64,000 nucleotides of DNA from an uncultured Clostridia bacterium (GTDB lineage Bacteria; Bacillota; Clostridia; Christensenellales; CAG-314). The notes below the pieces were generated by a model. It was not told where the DNA came from. It was given only the letters and a program-made list of their open reading frames with translations, and did not search any database. The DNA lies in assembly GCA_944364615.1 (NCBI GenBank), contig CALVWF010000006.1, positions 51,603-115,602 of the forward strand, written 5' to 3'. Within the stretch, counting starts at the first letter, position 1, and each line of letters opens with the position of its first letter. Shown piece after piece: positions 54,900-63,909 of this stretch. The position numbers and the translations under genes are program-made.

Positions 54900-55432
54900 T
54901 CTGCCTTTCTCCTTTGAATGTGCGGGGTGATGCACAATTTAATAACAGTTTCTACTGTAGTAGTATTATTAGTGTGTGTGAAATTGTACACAACTTTCTT
55001 TATTCGCAGTCGACGACCGTTATTTAGCATTTTATTTGTGTAATAGCAACTAAATATTGTGTTATGCGTGAAATACCATGTGTACACAAAATGTGGATAA
55101 CTCGACAATCTTTCCACATGTTATGTTTACAACCGCAAACGCAACCGTTGTCGGTGGGTTCGGCGTCCGCTTACAGATAATATTATATAATAAAACAATA
55201 CAAAAAGCAAGGGCTTTTGCCCTAACTTTACACAGCGAAAAGGGCAAAGAAATTTTGGTTTTCGTCAACGGAAAAATACCCGCAGACAAACGGTTTGTGG
55301 CAGTAAAAGCAGGGGCGCCGAATTAAAAATTGCCCTAAAACCGTCCAAGGGGTTGCAAAAGTCCGCTAAAATGGTATAATAAATACATTATTAAACTAAG
55401 TGCAGTGAAATTGCATTGAAGCGACGGTAGAT
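54900..55432. other. oriC: Putative chromosomal origin (oriC) between dnaN and dnaA
   Basis: This is a 533-bp AT-rich gap between divergent dnaN and dnaA. It has a perfect DnaA box (TGTGGATAA, 55092-55100, minus orientation) and weaker matches such as TTTCCACAT at 55111-55119. An AT-rich block lies at about 55178-55200. A TAGTAGTATTATTAG run at 54957-54973 resembles a DnaA-trio element. Assignment is by position and motifs. The small number of perfect boxes is unusual. Confidence 0.6.
55353..55380 (+). promoter_or_regulatory. Promoter of dnaA
   Basis: TTGCAA (55353-55358), 16 bp, TATAAT (55375-55380) preceded by TGG. The leader to the ATG is about 45 nt. Confidence 0.65.
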
Positions 55433-56788
55433 ATGTTAAAGTTAAATCAGATTTGGGACAACATTTTAATTGAAACGGAAAGTAAGGTTTCCACGCTGTC
55501 TTACGACCTGTACATCAACACTCTCACGCCTGTCGGGATGTACCGTGACAGGTTCATTTTGCTTGCGGAAAACGAGACGTTGAAAAATATAGTCGATCAG
55601 AAGTACAAAGATCTGCTCAAAAAATGTACCAACAAGGTTTTCCCTTCCATCATAGACATAGAAATCGTAACGGAAAACGACCTTGACAGGCTGTGCGAGG
55701 TGGAAAAGGAAGTGGACATTCCCGTGTCCAACAAGTTTATTTTAAACACCGAGTCCACGAGCAGTTTTTCCGACAAGTATACGTTTGAAAGTTTTGTTGT
55801 GGGCAAAAGCAACGAATACGCCGCGGCTGTAAGCCGTGCGGTTGCGGAAAATCCCGGAGAAAAGTACAATCCGCTGTTTATGTGGGGAGGCGCCGGACTG
55901 GGCAAAACTCACCTGATGCACGCGATAGGAAACTACATAAACCGCAACAAACCCGAATTGCGTACCGCCTACGTCAGCAGCGAACAGTTTACCAACGAAC
56001 TTATAGAGGCTTTGAGAGACCCCGACAACAATTCGCGCAGAAACTTTCGCAACAAGTACAGGTTTCTGGACGTGCTGATGGTGGACGACATACAGTTTCT
56101 TGCAAAGACGGAAGTGACGCAGGAAGAATTTTTCCACACATTCAACGAACTTTATCTTGCCAACAAACAGATTATCATCTGTTCCGATCGTCCCCCAAAG
56201 GAAATAAACATCGAAGAAAGGCTTAAAACAAGGTTTGCCACCGGTGTAATTGCCGACATTCAGCCGCCCAATCTGGAAACGCGAATAGCCATTCTGACCA
56301 AGAAGTGTATGGAAAAGGGGCAGAAAGTGGATATTCGTGTATTGCAACTCATCGCCGAACGCATCACCACCAATATACGTGAAATGGAAGGAATGTTAAA
56401 CCGTATCATCAGTTACTCCACGCTGGTGGGCGGAAATTGCAACGACATGGCACTCGTTCAGGACGCATTGAAGGATTACTCGGACAGCAGTAAAGAAGTG
56501 ATCACCATTGACGACATAGTGCAGGAGACTTGCAACTATTTCAAACTGGACAAGAAAAACATTCTGGGCAAGAAAAAGAACAAGGAAATCGTCGTGCCCA
56601 GACAGATTTGTATTTACCTGATTACCGATATACTCAGCATGCCGCTTGTTGCGATAGGCGAATATTTCGGCGGAAGGGATCACACCACGATAATGCACGC
56701 AAGGGACAAAATAAGCGAACTTATAAAGAGCAATCAGGCTGTTTCCGTCAGTGTAAAAGACATCAAGGACAGACTGTACAACAGGTGA
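55433..56788 (+). CDS. dnaA: Chromosomal replication initiator DnaA
   Basis: This is an AAA+ initiator that binds DnaA boxes and melts oriC. Domain I is residues 1-85. The linker contains Ser/Thr-rich NTESTSSFSDKYTF. Walker A GGAGLGKT is at 152-159, Walker B is VLMVDDIQF, and sensor II follows. Domain IV has the DnaA-box recognition motif GGRDHTTIMHA at about 422-432. The length of 451 aa is typical. The ribosome binding site is weak. It is followed 4 bp later by an unrelated membrane protein gene, where dnaN would normally stand. Confidence 0.98.
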   Translation: MLKLNQIWDNILIETESKVSTLSYDLYINTLTPVGMYRDRFILLAENETLKNIVDQKYKDLLKKCTNKVFPSIIDIEIVTENDLDRLCEVEKEVDIPVSNKFILNTESTSSFSDKYTFESFVVGKSNEYAAAVSRAVAENPGEKYNPLFMWGGAGLGKTHLMHAIGNYINRNKPELRTAYVSSEQFTNELIEALRDPDNNSRRNFRNKYRFLDVLMVDDIQFLAKTEVTQEEFFHTFNELYLANKQIIICSDRPPKEINIEERLKTRFATGVIADIQPPNLETRIAILTKKCMEKGQKVDIRVLQLIAERITTNIREMEGMLNRIISYSTLVGGNCNDMALVQDALKDYSDSSKEVITIDDIVQETCNYFKLDKKNILGKKKNKEIVVPRQICIYLITDILSMPLVAIGEYFGGRDHTTIMHARDKISELIKSNQAVSVSVKDIKDRLYNR

Positions 56789-56792
56789 CTCA

Positions 56793-57464
56793 ATGAGAAA
56801 GACGGTATTGGTTTCGGCAATGTCGCTTGCCTTTCTGGTGCTCACCTCCTGCGTGGGATATGTGTTGCGAGCAACAAAACTGAATGCCACGACTTTGCTT
56901 ATCGGCGGAGCGGTCATTCTTGTGGTAAGCGCAATAATGGCAATATTCGTAAAAAAGAACATTGCGGGAAACGTCCTGTGTTTCATCGTCAGTGCCGTGG
57001 CGCTCGGGTTTTGTATCAGAGCGTGGTACGTGTTCCGCGGATTTGACAATTCGCTGTGGGTAATGCTCGCGGTATCTCTGGCAAGTGTCGCTCAGTTGTG
57101 GCTGTTTTACGGATTGTCGCGTATTCCCGCCCTGCAAAAACACTTTGCTTTGTACTTCTGGTTGTTTTTGTTGCTGTCCGTCGTGGCGTACGTACTGGTG
57201 ATGGCGTTTACCGTCACGACCTACGTTTCCACATTCGGGTACTATATGATTGTGCAGACGGCATTTATTTTCGCCCTTTGTTCGTTTTGCAAAGACACAG
57301 CGGACACCGTGCGCCGAATGACCGTTGCAAGTTACAGCGTGTTGATAGTGGCGGTGATTATGGCAATAGTGATGATCAGCGGAGACGGAGCGGATTTGGA
57401 CCTGTCGGGAGTGGGCGACATTGCCGTGGACGTACCCGACGTCAGGAAAAGAAACAAAAAGTAA
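56793..57464 (+). CDS. Integral membrane protein of unknown function, 223 aa
   Basis: It has about seven hydrophobic helices (for example residues 5-25, 33-52, 58-78 and 87-106) and a charged tail ending VPDVRKRNKK. It resembles YhhN-type multi-span proteins only in general layout, so no family is claimed. The ATG lies 4 bp after dnaA, with AGGTGA at the dnaA end as ribosome binding site, so it is translated from the dnaA message. Confidence 0.6.
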   Translation: MRKTVLVSAMSLAFLVLTSCVGYVLRATKLNATTLLIGGAVILVVSAIMAIFVKKNIAGNVLCFIVSAVALGFCIRAWYVFRGFDNSLWVMLAVSLASVAQLWLFYGLSRIPALQKHFALYFWLFLLLSVVAYVLVMAFTVTTYVSTFGYYMIVQTAFIFALCSFCKDTADTVRRMTVASYSVLIVAVIMAIVMISGDGADLDLSGVGDIAVDVPDVRKRNKK

Positions 57465-57525
57465 ACCGTGTCTTACACCTCAAAAATCATTTGTCGCAGG
57501 TGTTTTAGCGTAAAAACAAAAAAAC

Positions 57526-57552
57526 AAGACTGTCGCAAGGCGGTCTTTTTTT
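57526..57552 (+). terminator. Terminator of the dnaA unit
   Basis: AAGACTG (57526-57532) pairs with CGGTCTT (57541-57547) with one G-T pair, followed by a T run. Confidence 0.75.
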
Positions 57553-57609
57553 TGTGGATTTTTTCTGCGCAAAGTCGCTGACGCGTCGAATATATTCGGC
57601 TAAAGTCGA

Positions 57610-57661
57610 CCCGGCATAAAATTTCCCCGCTACAGGTAAGAAGCGGGGATTTTTATGCCGG
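57610..57661. repeat. Long 20-bp hairpin
   Basis: CCCGGCATAAAA (57610-57621) pairs with TTTTATGCCGGG, and inside it TCCCCGCT (57624-57631) pairs with AGCGGGGA (57642-57649). It is much stronger than needed for termination and lies between the dnaA unit terminator and the methyltransferase gene. It may be the methyltransferase terminator (minus strand) or an independent element. Confidence 0.6.
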
Positions 57662-57746
57662 GGAAAGTCGGCTGACAGGTGAGTATTAATTTCAAACGTT
57701 AAAACCGACTGCTAACAAATATATAAAAGTTCAACCTGCAAAAACG

Positions 57747-58888
57747 TCAGTCGTTGTCCGTCAGCAGTTTGCAGATAGTGGGGCGGAAGGAAAATTCCTT
57801 TAAAAGCGCGTCCACTTCCTCTTTGTATTTGTTTTTCAAGTTTTCCGACATTTCTTCCGCACGCAGTTCCGCGCGTATAAGCAGGTTTTTGGGAGTGTGG
57901 GTGATGTCGATAAACTCCATAAGTTGCGTTTTGTAGCCGCAGTACTGCAACACGTTTGCCCTTATTGCGTCGGTGGCAAGCGCGCTGAAACGTTCGGCAA
58001 CAATGCCGTAGCGTTTGATTATGTCAAGCGTCTTGGGCGCAAGTTGTCCGTTGAGCTCATGTTGACAGCAAGGTACGGAAAAGATATATATTTCGCCTTC
58101 CATCTGACGGCATTGTACAAAGCGAAGTCGGTGGCGGTGTCGCAGGCATGCAGAGTGACCACCATGTCGGTTTTGTCGCACTTATAGCCGTTTATATCTC
58201 CCACTTCGAAATGCAGTCCGTCGTAACCGTATTTCTTTGCGACGTCGTTACAGTGGCGTATAACGTCTTCCTTCAGGTCAAGACCAGTAATTTCCGCTTT
58301 CAATTTGCGTATATTGGTCAGGTAATGATACAGCAGAAATGACAGGTAAGACTTTCCGCAACCGAAATCTATAACGCGTATGGTGTCTTTGGGGAATGAT
58401 TTGACGCAGTCGTCCACAATTTCTATAAACCTGTTTATCTGACGGAACTTGTCGTACATATCGCTTGCCACTTTGTTGTCTTTGGTGACAATGCCCATGT
58501 CCCGCAGAGGTTTAATGCCCTCGTCCGGCGAAAGTATATAGTTTTTCTTCCTGTTGTGATCGGTGTCCGTTGCGCAGTTTACGTTGCATGACGTCTTTTT
58601 CATCACGCAGTTGCCTTTTTTGTTGATAAGAATAACGTATTCTCCGTCGGCGCACACGGCGTTGACGTTGAGGTAGTTGTCGGCAAGACGGCGCAGAACG
58701 TCCGTGACATCCTTTTCGAAATTCAGGTGAAACACCTGTTTGTCGGTGTACTGCGACGCCTGAAATCCTTTTTTCTTGCGCTCGATCACAGTCTTTTTGT
58801 AGGCGAATGACTTATCTTTCGGCTTGGACAGCGTCATTTTAAGCAACTCCGACCGCACAAGACTGTCTAAATATTGAGTAAGTTTCAT
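57747..58888 (-). pseudogene. SAM-dependent methyltransferase, frameshifted
   Basis: The first frame starts at 58888 (MKLTQYLDSLVRSELLKMTL). It has the SAM-binding motif VIDFGCGKSYLSFLLYHYL (about 172-190) and MVVTLHACDTATDFAL, then ends at 58019 in an unrelated tail. The expected continuation (IFSVPCCQHELN, then KYGIVAERFSALATDAIRAN and DITHTPKNLLIRAE) lies in another frame ending at 57747. The switch falls at an ATATATAT tract (58084-58091); removing two bases restores one frame. The full product would be about 380 aa, of the family with a VPCCQHE motif. It is either a recent frameshift, slippage or a sequencing error. Confidence 0.8.
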
Positions 58889-58919
58889 TTTGTCAGTCCG
58901 AAATTTTTAAATTTAAGTA

Positions 58920-59144
58920 TTATAACCACTTTGCTTTGTTTAACAAATCCCTGGAAGCGTCTTCAAGACTGTCTTCCGTCTGCAATTTTTCTCCGAGACA
59001 TTTGTCTATGTCCATCAGCACGAATTTGGGTCGGTTGTTTTTGAATATTACCACGCATCCGTCTTCCTCCGCCTGCTTTACTACTTTGGAAAAATTCTGA
59101 TTGGCTTCCGTCATGGAAACAATACGGTTGGTGTCCAGTAACAT
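58920..59144 (-). CDS. Phd/YefM-type antitoxin, 74 aa
   Basis: The start at 59144 (MLLDTNRIVSMTEANQNF) follows a strong GGAGGA site. The sequence TEANQNFSKVVKQAEEDGCVVIFKNNRPKFVLMD is the DNA-binding half of Phd/YefM antitoxins, which neutralise a partner toxin and autoregulate. The C-terminal toxin-binding part is short and acidic. No RelE, Doc or Txe-like gene lies next to it. The downstream neighbour on the same strand is the frameshifted methyltransferase gene. It is therefore an orphan, perhaps a regulator. Confidence 0.85.
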   Translation of the reverse strand: MLLDTNRIVSMTEANQNFSKVVKQAEEDGCVVIFKNNRPKFVLMDIDKCLGEKLQTEDSLEDASRDLLNKAKWL

Positions 59145-59539
59145 TGTGCCCGTCCTCCTCATTAAGTTACCATTAGAATACCACAATTTTACATTAACTT
59201 CAACACTTTGGCGAATTTTCCGACGTATTGCAGCCGTAAAAGCGAAATGGCAATTCTTCCTCTTTTGCGCGGGAGAGACGGGCGGTAAACTTTTTTAGTT
59301 TAAAAACGGTGCGTTACGTCGTTAAAAGTTTTAAACTACAACGTGCAGCGTAAGGTCTTATGTTTTATGATCAGCGGTCGCACGGCGCTACCGACTCCGC
59401 CTGAAAACACATCGTCGAAACATATCCTCTTAAAAGTGCATCGAAATTTCCGCTCTGTTTGCACCGTCTTCGGAAACGGGCGACGAAAAATACCTACGAT
59501 TTATCCTACATTTTGTCGGCAAAAAATTAAAAATGGGTA
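59145..59539. other. Intergenic stretch
   Basis: No gene or structured element is supported. Short frames are present without ribosome binding sites. Confidence 0.45.
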
Positions 59540-59569
59540 TTGACTTTGCATTCGTTAGTTTGGTATAAT
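59540..59569 (+). promoter_or_regulatory. Promoter of the UgpC-type gene
   Basis: TTGACT (59540-59545), 18 bp, TATAAT (59564-59569) preceded by TGG. The leader is about 75 nt. Confidence 0.8.
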
Positions 59570-59650
59570 TACTGTGACGTTTCTGAAACGGAAAAAAAAT
59601 AGGATGTTTCAGGGGTATTTTAACTTAATTTATTTGAAATGGAGGAAAAA

Positions 59651-61528
59651 ATGGCAAGTCTCAGTTTAAAACACATTTACAAAGTGTATCCCAACGGCGT
59701 AAAAGCCGTCAACGACTTTTGCATGGACATACAGGACAAGGAATTTATTGTATTTGTAGGTCCGTCCGGATGCGGTAAATCCACGACATTGCGTATGATT
59801 GCAGGTCTTGAGGAAATCACCGCAGGCGAACTGCGTATCGACGACGTAATAGTCAACGACAAGGAACCCAAGGAAAGAGACATAGCGATGGTTTTCCAGA
59901 ACTACGCTTTGTATCCTCACTACACCGTGTATGAAAACATGGCATTCAGTCTGAGACTGCGCCGTGTTCCCAAAGAAGAAATTGACCAGCGTGTACGTGA
60001 AGCGGCGCGCATACTGGGCATTACCGAATATCTTGAAAAGAAACCCAAGGAAATGAGCGGCGGTCAGCGTCAGAGAGTTGCGCTGGGCCGAGCAATCGTC
60101 AGAGAACCCAAGGTGTTCCTTCTGGACGAACCGCTGAGCAATCTGGACGCAAAGTTGCGCAGCGCAATGCGTTCGGAAATTTCCAAACTGCACAAAAAAT
60201 TGCAGACAACCTTTATTTACGTAACGCACGACCAGGTGGAAGCAATGACGATGGGTACGCGTATCGTTGTAATGAAGGACGGATTTGTGCAGCAGATAGA
60301 CACTCCGCGCAACCTGTTCCGCTATCCCGTCAACAAGTTTGTGGCAGGCTTTATAGGCACGCCTCAGATGAACTTCTACAACGGCAAACTGACAAGAAAC
60401 GGCGACGTGGTGGAAATGGTGTTTGACGACACGGGCGTTAAACTGGAAGTTCCTTACAGTTACTTTGTCAAGACGGACGAATCCTATCTTGACGGAAAGC
60501 ACACCGTAACTATAGGAATACGTCCCGACGACGTATCCGCAGACGCCAATATGTATCCGTTCAAGGCAAAGTGCCGTGTTTCGTTCGTGGAAGAACTGGG
60601 ATCGGAAAGTCAGGTTTACGGCGATTTCAATTTGGACAGCGAAGACACCGTCGCGGAAAGTCCCACAAAGGTCATCGTCAAGGCTCAGGCGGGCGTAAGT
60701 TACGCCGCTGGCGACGTGGTGGAAGTATCTCTGAATCTTGCCAACATGCATCTGTTCGACAGTAAGACGGAACACACCATTTCTCCCCGAATTCCCGCTA
60801 AATACGTGGAACACTGCACAGTCAGTGAAGGCAAACTCAATCTATTGGGAACTTCCTGCAAGTTGCCTCCCGCAATGGACATCGCCGACGGCGAATACAC
60901 CGTCACCATTCCTGCCGACGCGATAACGCAAGGCAACATTGCCGTCAAGAAACTGGCTTCGGAAGTTGTCAACGACGTCACCTACACCGAAGTGCAGTTG
61001 CAGGACAAGCATTTCTTCGTTGCCGGCTACGAAGACTTCAAGGGCGGCAAGATAGGTTTCGATCTCAAGAAACTGTCCTTTGCAAGCAACGGCGAAACGG
61101 TGTTCAACGCATTGAACGAAACAAACGTTGTGGACGGAATGTTCGTAAAGACACGAGTAACGGAAGAGGTGGAAAGAAACGGCGTAAAAGTCAAGGCAAA
61201 GGGCTGGGCGTTCTCATTCGACGCAGAAGGTTACAAATTCAGTTGTCCCGACAACATAGCGGAAGTAATACTCAACAGCAGCGACACGCGTATTTTCAAG
61301 ACGCCGTTAAAACTGTTGTTTAATCCCTATCAGGCTAAACTGGGCGAAGCCGAAGGATTGCGTTGCAGTGTGGAAGGATTTTTGGATTACGGCACGGAAA
61401 AATTCGTAAAACTCAATACCGGCAAACAGACCGTAATTGTTGCAACGGAAGAAAAGCCTGATCGGCAAGAAGTGTTCCTGCAACTGGACGCGTCGCAACT
61501 GTCGGTTGTGGAAACCGCTCACATGATG
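59651..61528 (+). CDS. UgpC/MsmK-type sugar ABC transporter ATP-binding protein, extended
   Basis: This is an ATPase of carbohydrate-uptake ABC transporters. In Firmicutes one such ATPase often serves several permeases. Walker A GPSGCGKST is at 37-45, signature MSGGQ at 135-139 and Walker B VFLLDEP at 155-161, then the D- and H-loops and a TOBE region to about residue 370. The family normally ends near 360-380. This protein runs on for about 250 residues of beta-rich sequence with no recognised domain. The ATG at 59651 follows GGAGGAAAAA. The coding region reaches the TGA at 61538-61540. No permease gene is nearby, consistent with a shared ATPase. Confidence 0.9.
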
Positions 61529-61554
61529 CGCCTTATCTGATGTAAATACCCATC

Positions 61555-61592
61555 AAACTGTCACAGAACTCCTGTGACAGTTTTTTTTTGCG
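61555..61592 (+). terminator. Terminator of the UgpC-type gene
   Basis: AAACTGTCACAG (61555-61566) and CTGTGACAGTTT (61572-61583) around a 5-nt loop, followed by T residues. Confidence 0.93.
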
Positions 61593-61783
61593 CCGGTAAA
61601 GACGAAGGAGCAATCAAGCGCACCCAAAACGCAACTGAACGTTTAACTTTCCGCAGTACGGAAAAAATACCCTTGCGGCGTTCTGCACAGGTGCGGTAAA
61701 GTAAAAAACGCCTTACGGCGGACGAGGCTAAAAGCAAAATCAGACAGTCGGTTGTTTTTTGTTATTACAATCTTTTTACAAGG

Positions 61784-61812
61784 TTGACTTTTGCGGAAGT
61801 ATGAATTACAAT
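61784..61812 (+). promoter_or_regulatory. Promoter of the phosphoglucomutase gene
   Basis: TTGACT (61784-61789), 17 bp, TACAAT (61807-61812). The rest of the 61.59-61.90 kb gap shows nothing else. Confidence 0.7.
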
Positions 61813-61907
61813 AAAATCGTACCAAAATTTGGTAATTGTGTTAGTTTAGGTTACCGTAAAGGCATATTTTTTTACATATCGGGATAACCCTATATCAAGG
61901 AGAATTT

Positions 61908-63563
61908 ATGAACTACATTGAAAAATATCGTTTGTGGGTCAGCAAAGTGACGGACGAAACGGTAAAAAGTCAACTCGAACGGATGAAAGGACACGACAAT
62001 CTCATCAAGGACGCATTTTACAAGGATCTGGAATTCGGCACGGCGGGACTGCGCGGAATAATGGGGGCGGGAAGCAACTGTCTCAACATTTATACAATTG
62101 CGCAGGCAACGCAGGGTGTGGCGACGTATATGAAGGCGCACGGATTCAAAAAAGCGGCAATTACCTACGACAGCAGACTCAACGCGCAGTTGTTCAGCCG
62201 CAAGACAGCCGAAGTGCTCGCGTTTAACGGAATCGAATGTGTAATGACTGAAGAATGTATGCCCACGCCTTTTATGTCCTATATGATCAGACAACTGGGA
62301 TGCGACACGGGCATAAACATTACGGCGAGTCACAATCCCTCCGAATACAACGGTTACAAGGTGTATGACGGCAACGGATGTCAGTTGCTGGAAGAGGACG
62401 CCAACGAGATTACGCGTTATTTCACAGCCATCGACGCCTTCGAAGTCAAGTTCAAGCCCTTTGAAGAATGTTTAAAAGAAGGAATTGTCACTTACAACGA
62501 CAAATCTTTGGAGGACCGTTACATCACTGCGGTAACGTCACAGAAAATATTCGGCGCAAAGGGGCTCAGCGTAACCTACACGCCGTTAAACGGTGCAGGT
62601 TACAGACTTGTGCCGAGGGCTCTTAAAGAGATAGGAGCGGAAAAAGTAGAGGTCGTAGCGGAGCAGGCTTATCCCGACGGAAACTTCCCTACATGCAGTT
62701 ACCCCAATCCCGAAAAGAAGAAAGCGTTGCAACTGGCGTTGAAATATGCCGAGGTCAACGGTTCGGACATAGTCATAGGAACGGACCCCGACAGCGACAG
62801 ACTGGGCGTTGCGGTAAGACATGACGGACAGTACGTATTGCTTACGGGCAACGAAGTGGGAATACTGCTTACCGACTACATTTTGTCAGACATGCAAAAG
62901 CGCGGAGTGCTTACCGACAAACACATTGTGGTAAAGACAATAGTCACGTCCGCAATGGTAGACAAGATCTGCGCTCATTACGGAGTAAAGGTCGTCGACG
63001 TGCTTACAGGTTTCAAATTTATAGGCAACGTCATCAATAAATTGCAGCAACGCGGATGCGAAGATCTTTACGTGTTCGGGTTCGAAGAAAGTTGCGGCTA
63101 CCTCAAAGGAACATATGTCAGAGACAAGGACGCGGTTGTGGCGTCTGTAATGTTTGCGGACATGTGCGCTTATTTCAAGTCCGAAGGTATAACTGCCGTG
63201 GACCGTCTCAATCAACTGTACGACAAATACGGAACTTATTTCAATGTGACGTACAGTTACCGTTTCGACGGCGCGGACGGCGCACGGCGCAAACAGGCTT
63301 TGCTCGATCAACTGCGCGCAAAGGCGCCTTCCGAAATTGACGGCAAAGCGGTCGTCAAGGTGACGGATTACCTCGTTGACGAAACGGGCACGCCCAAGGC
63401 GGACGTTTTGCGATACAATATGGAGGACGGCAGTCAACTGATAGTGCGTCCCAGTGGAACGGAACCGTTGATTAAGTGCTACGTGACGTTGTGCGGAACG
63501 CGTCAGTCCAACGAAAAGCAGAACGAAAGCGTCAAAAAGTATCTTGACAGGGTGTTCGGCTGA
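61908..63563 (+). CDS. Phosphoglucomutase/phosphomannomutase
   Basis: This enzyme interconverts hexose-1- and 6-phosphates, feeding glycogen, cell-wall and lipid precursors. It has the four domains of the alpha-D-phosphohexomutase family: active-site serine in TASHNPS (139-145), metal loop GTDPDSDR (about 284-291), sugar loop FGFEESCGY and phosphate-binding RPSGTEP. At 551 aa it matches the PgcA/Pgm2-like type, not the 450-residue ManB/GlmM type. The ATG follows AAGGAGAATTT. The choice between glucose and mannose substrate cannot be made from sequence alone. Confidence 0.94.
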   Translation: MNYIEKYRLWVSKVTDETVKSQLERMKGHDNLIKDAFYKDLEFGTAGLRGIMGAGSNCLNIYTIAQATQGVATYMKAHGFKKAAITYDSRLNAQLFSRKTAEVLAFNGIECVMTEECMPTPFMSYMIRQLGCDTGINITASHNPSEYNGYKVYDGNGCQLLEEDANEITRYFTAIDAFEVKFKPFEECLKEGIVTYNDKSLEDRYITAVTSQKIFGAKGLSVTYTPLNGAGYRLVPRALKEIGAEKVEVVAEQAYPDGNFPTCSYPNPEKKKALQLALKYAEVNGSDIVIGTDPDSDRLGVAVRHDGQYVLLTGNEVGILLTDYILSDMQKRGVLTDKHIVVKTIVTSAMVDKICAHYGVKVVDVLTGFKFIGNVINKLQQRGCEDLYVFGFEESCGYLKGTYVRDKDAVVASVMFADMCAYFKSEGITAVDRLNQLYDKYGTYFNVTYSYRFDGADGARRKQALLDQLRAKAPSEIDGKAVVKVTDYLVDETGTPKADVLRYNMEDGSQLIVRPSGTEPLIKCYVTLCGTRQSNEKQNESVKKYLDRVFG

Positions 63564-63625
63564 CGGGCAAATATACGGCAAAGGGCACATCCGGGCAACG
63601 GAAATGCAAACTGCGTGAAAAATCC

Positions 63626-63654
63626 TTGACTTATTGTGCGCAAGGTACTATAAT
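63626..63654 (+). promoter_or_regulatory. Promoter of rpmE
   Basis: TTGACT (63626-63631), 17 bp, TATAAT (63649-63654). Confidence 0.8.
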
Positions 63655-63705
63655 ATTTGGGCAACGGACATGGATCCGCTTGTAATACGAGTGAGGTGAA
63701 GCGAA

Positions 63706-63909
63706 ATGAAACAAGGTATACATCCGAATTATCACGAAGCGACTGTTGTATGTGCTTGTGGCGCTACCTTTAAGACGGGAACAACAAAGAACACAGACAC
63801 CATTAAAGTGGAAATCTGCAATCAATGTCACCCCTACTTTACAGGTAAGCAGAAACTTGTTGACGCAGGCGGTCGTGTAGATAAGTTCAAGAAAAGATAC
63901 GGTATGTAA
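63706..63909 (+). CDS. rpmE: 50S ribosomal protein L31, zinc-binding type
   Basis: This 67-residue large-subunit protein has the four zinc cysteines of the type A (C+) form: Cys16, Cys18, Cys38 and Cys41, in VVCACGATF and [12 protein letters not shown]. It opens [14 protein letters not shown] and ends DKFKKRYGM, both typical. GTGAGGTG precedes the ATG. It has its own promoter and probably forms a single-gene unit, with the terminator beyond or near the window end. Confidence 0.97.
   Translation: MKQGIHPNYHEATVVCACGATFKTGTTKNTDTIKVEICNQCHPYFTGKQKLVDAGGRVDKFKKRYGM

Noticed and set aside
58920..59144. Complete toxin-antitoxin module
   Set aside because: No toxin-like frame lies within a few hundred bases on either side.
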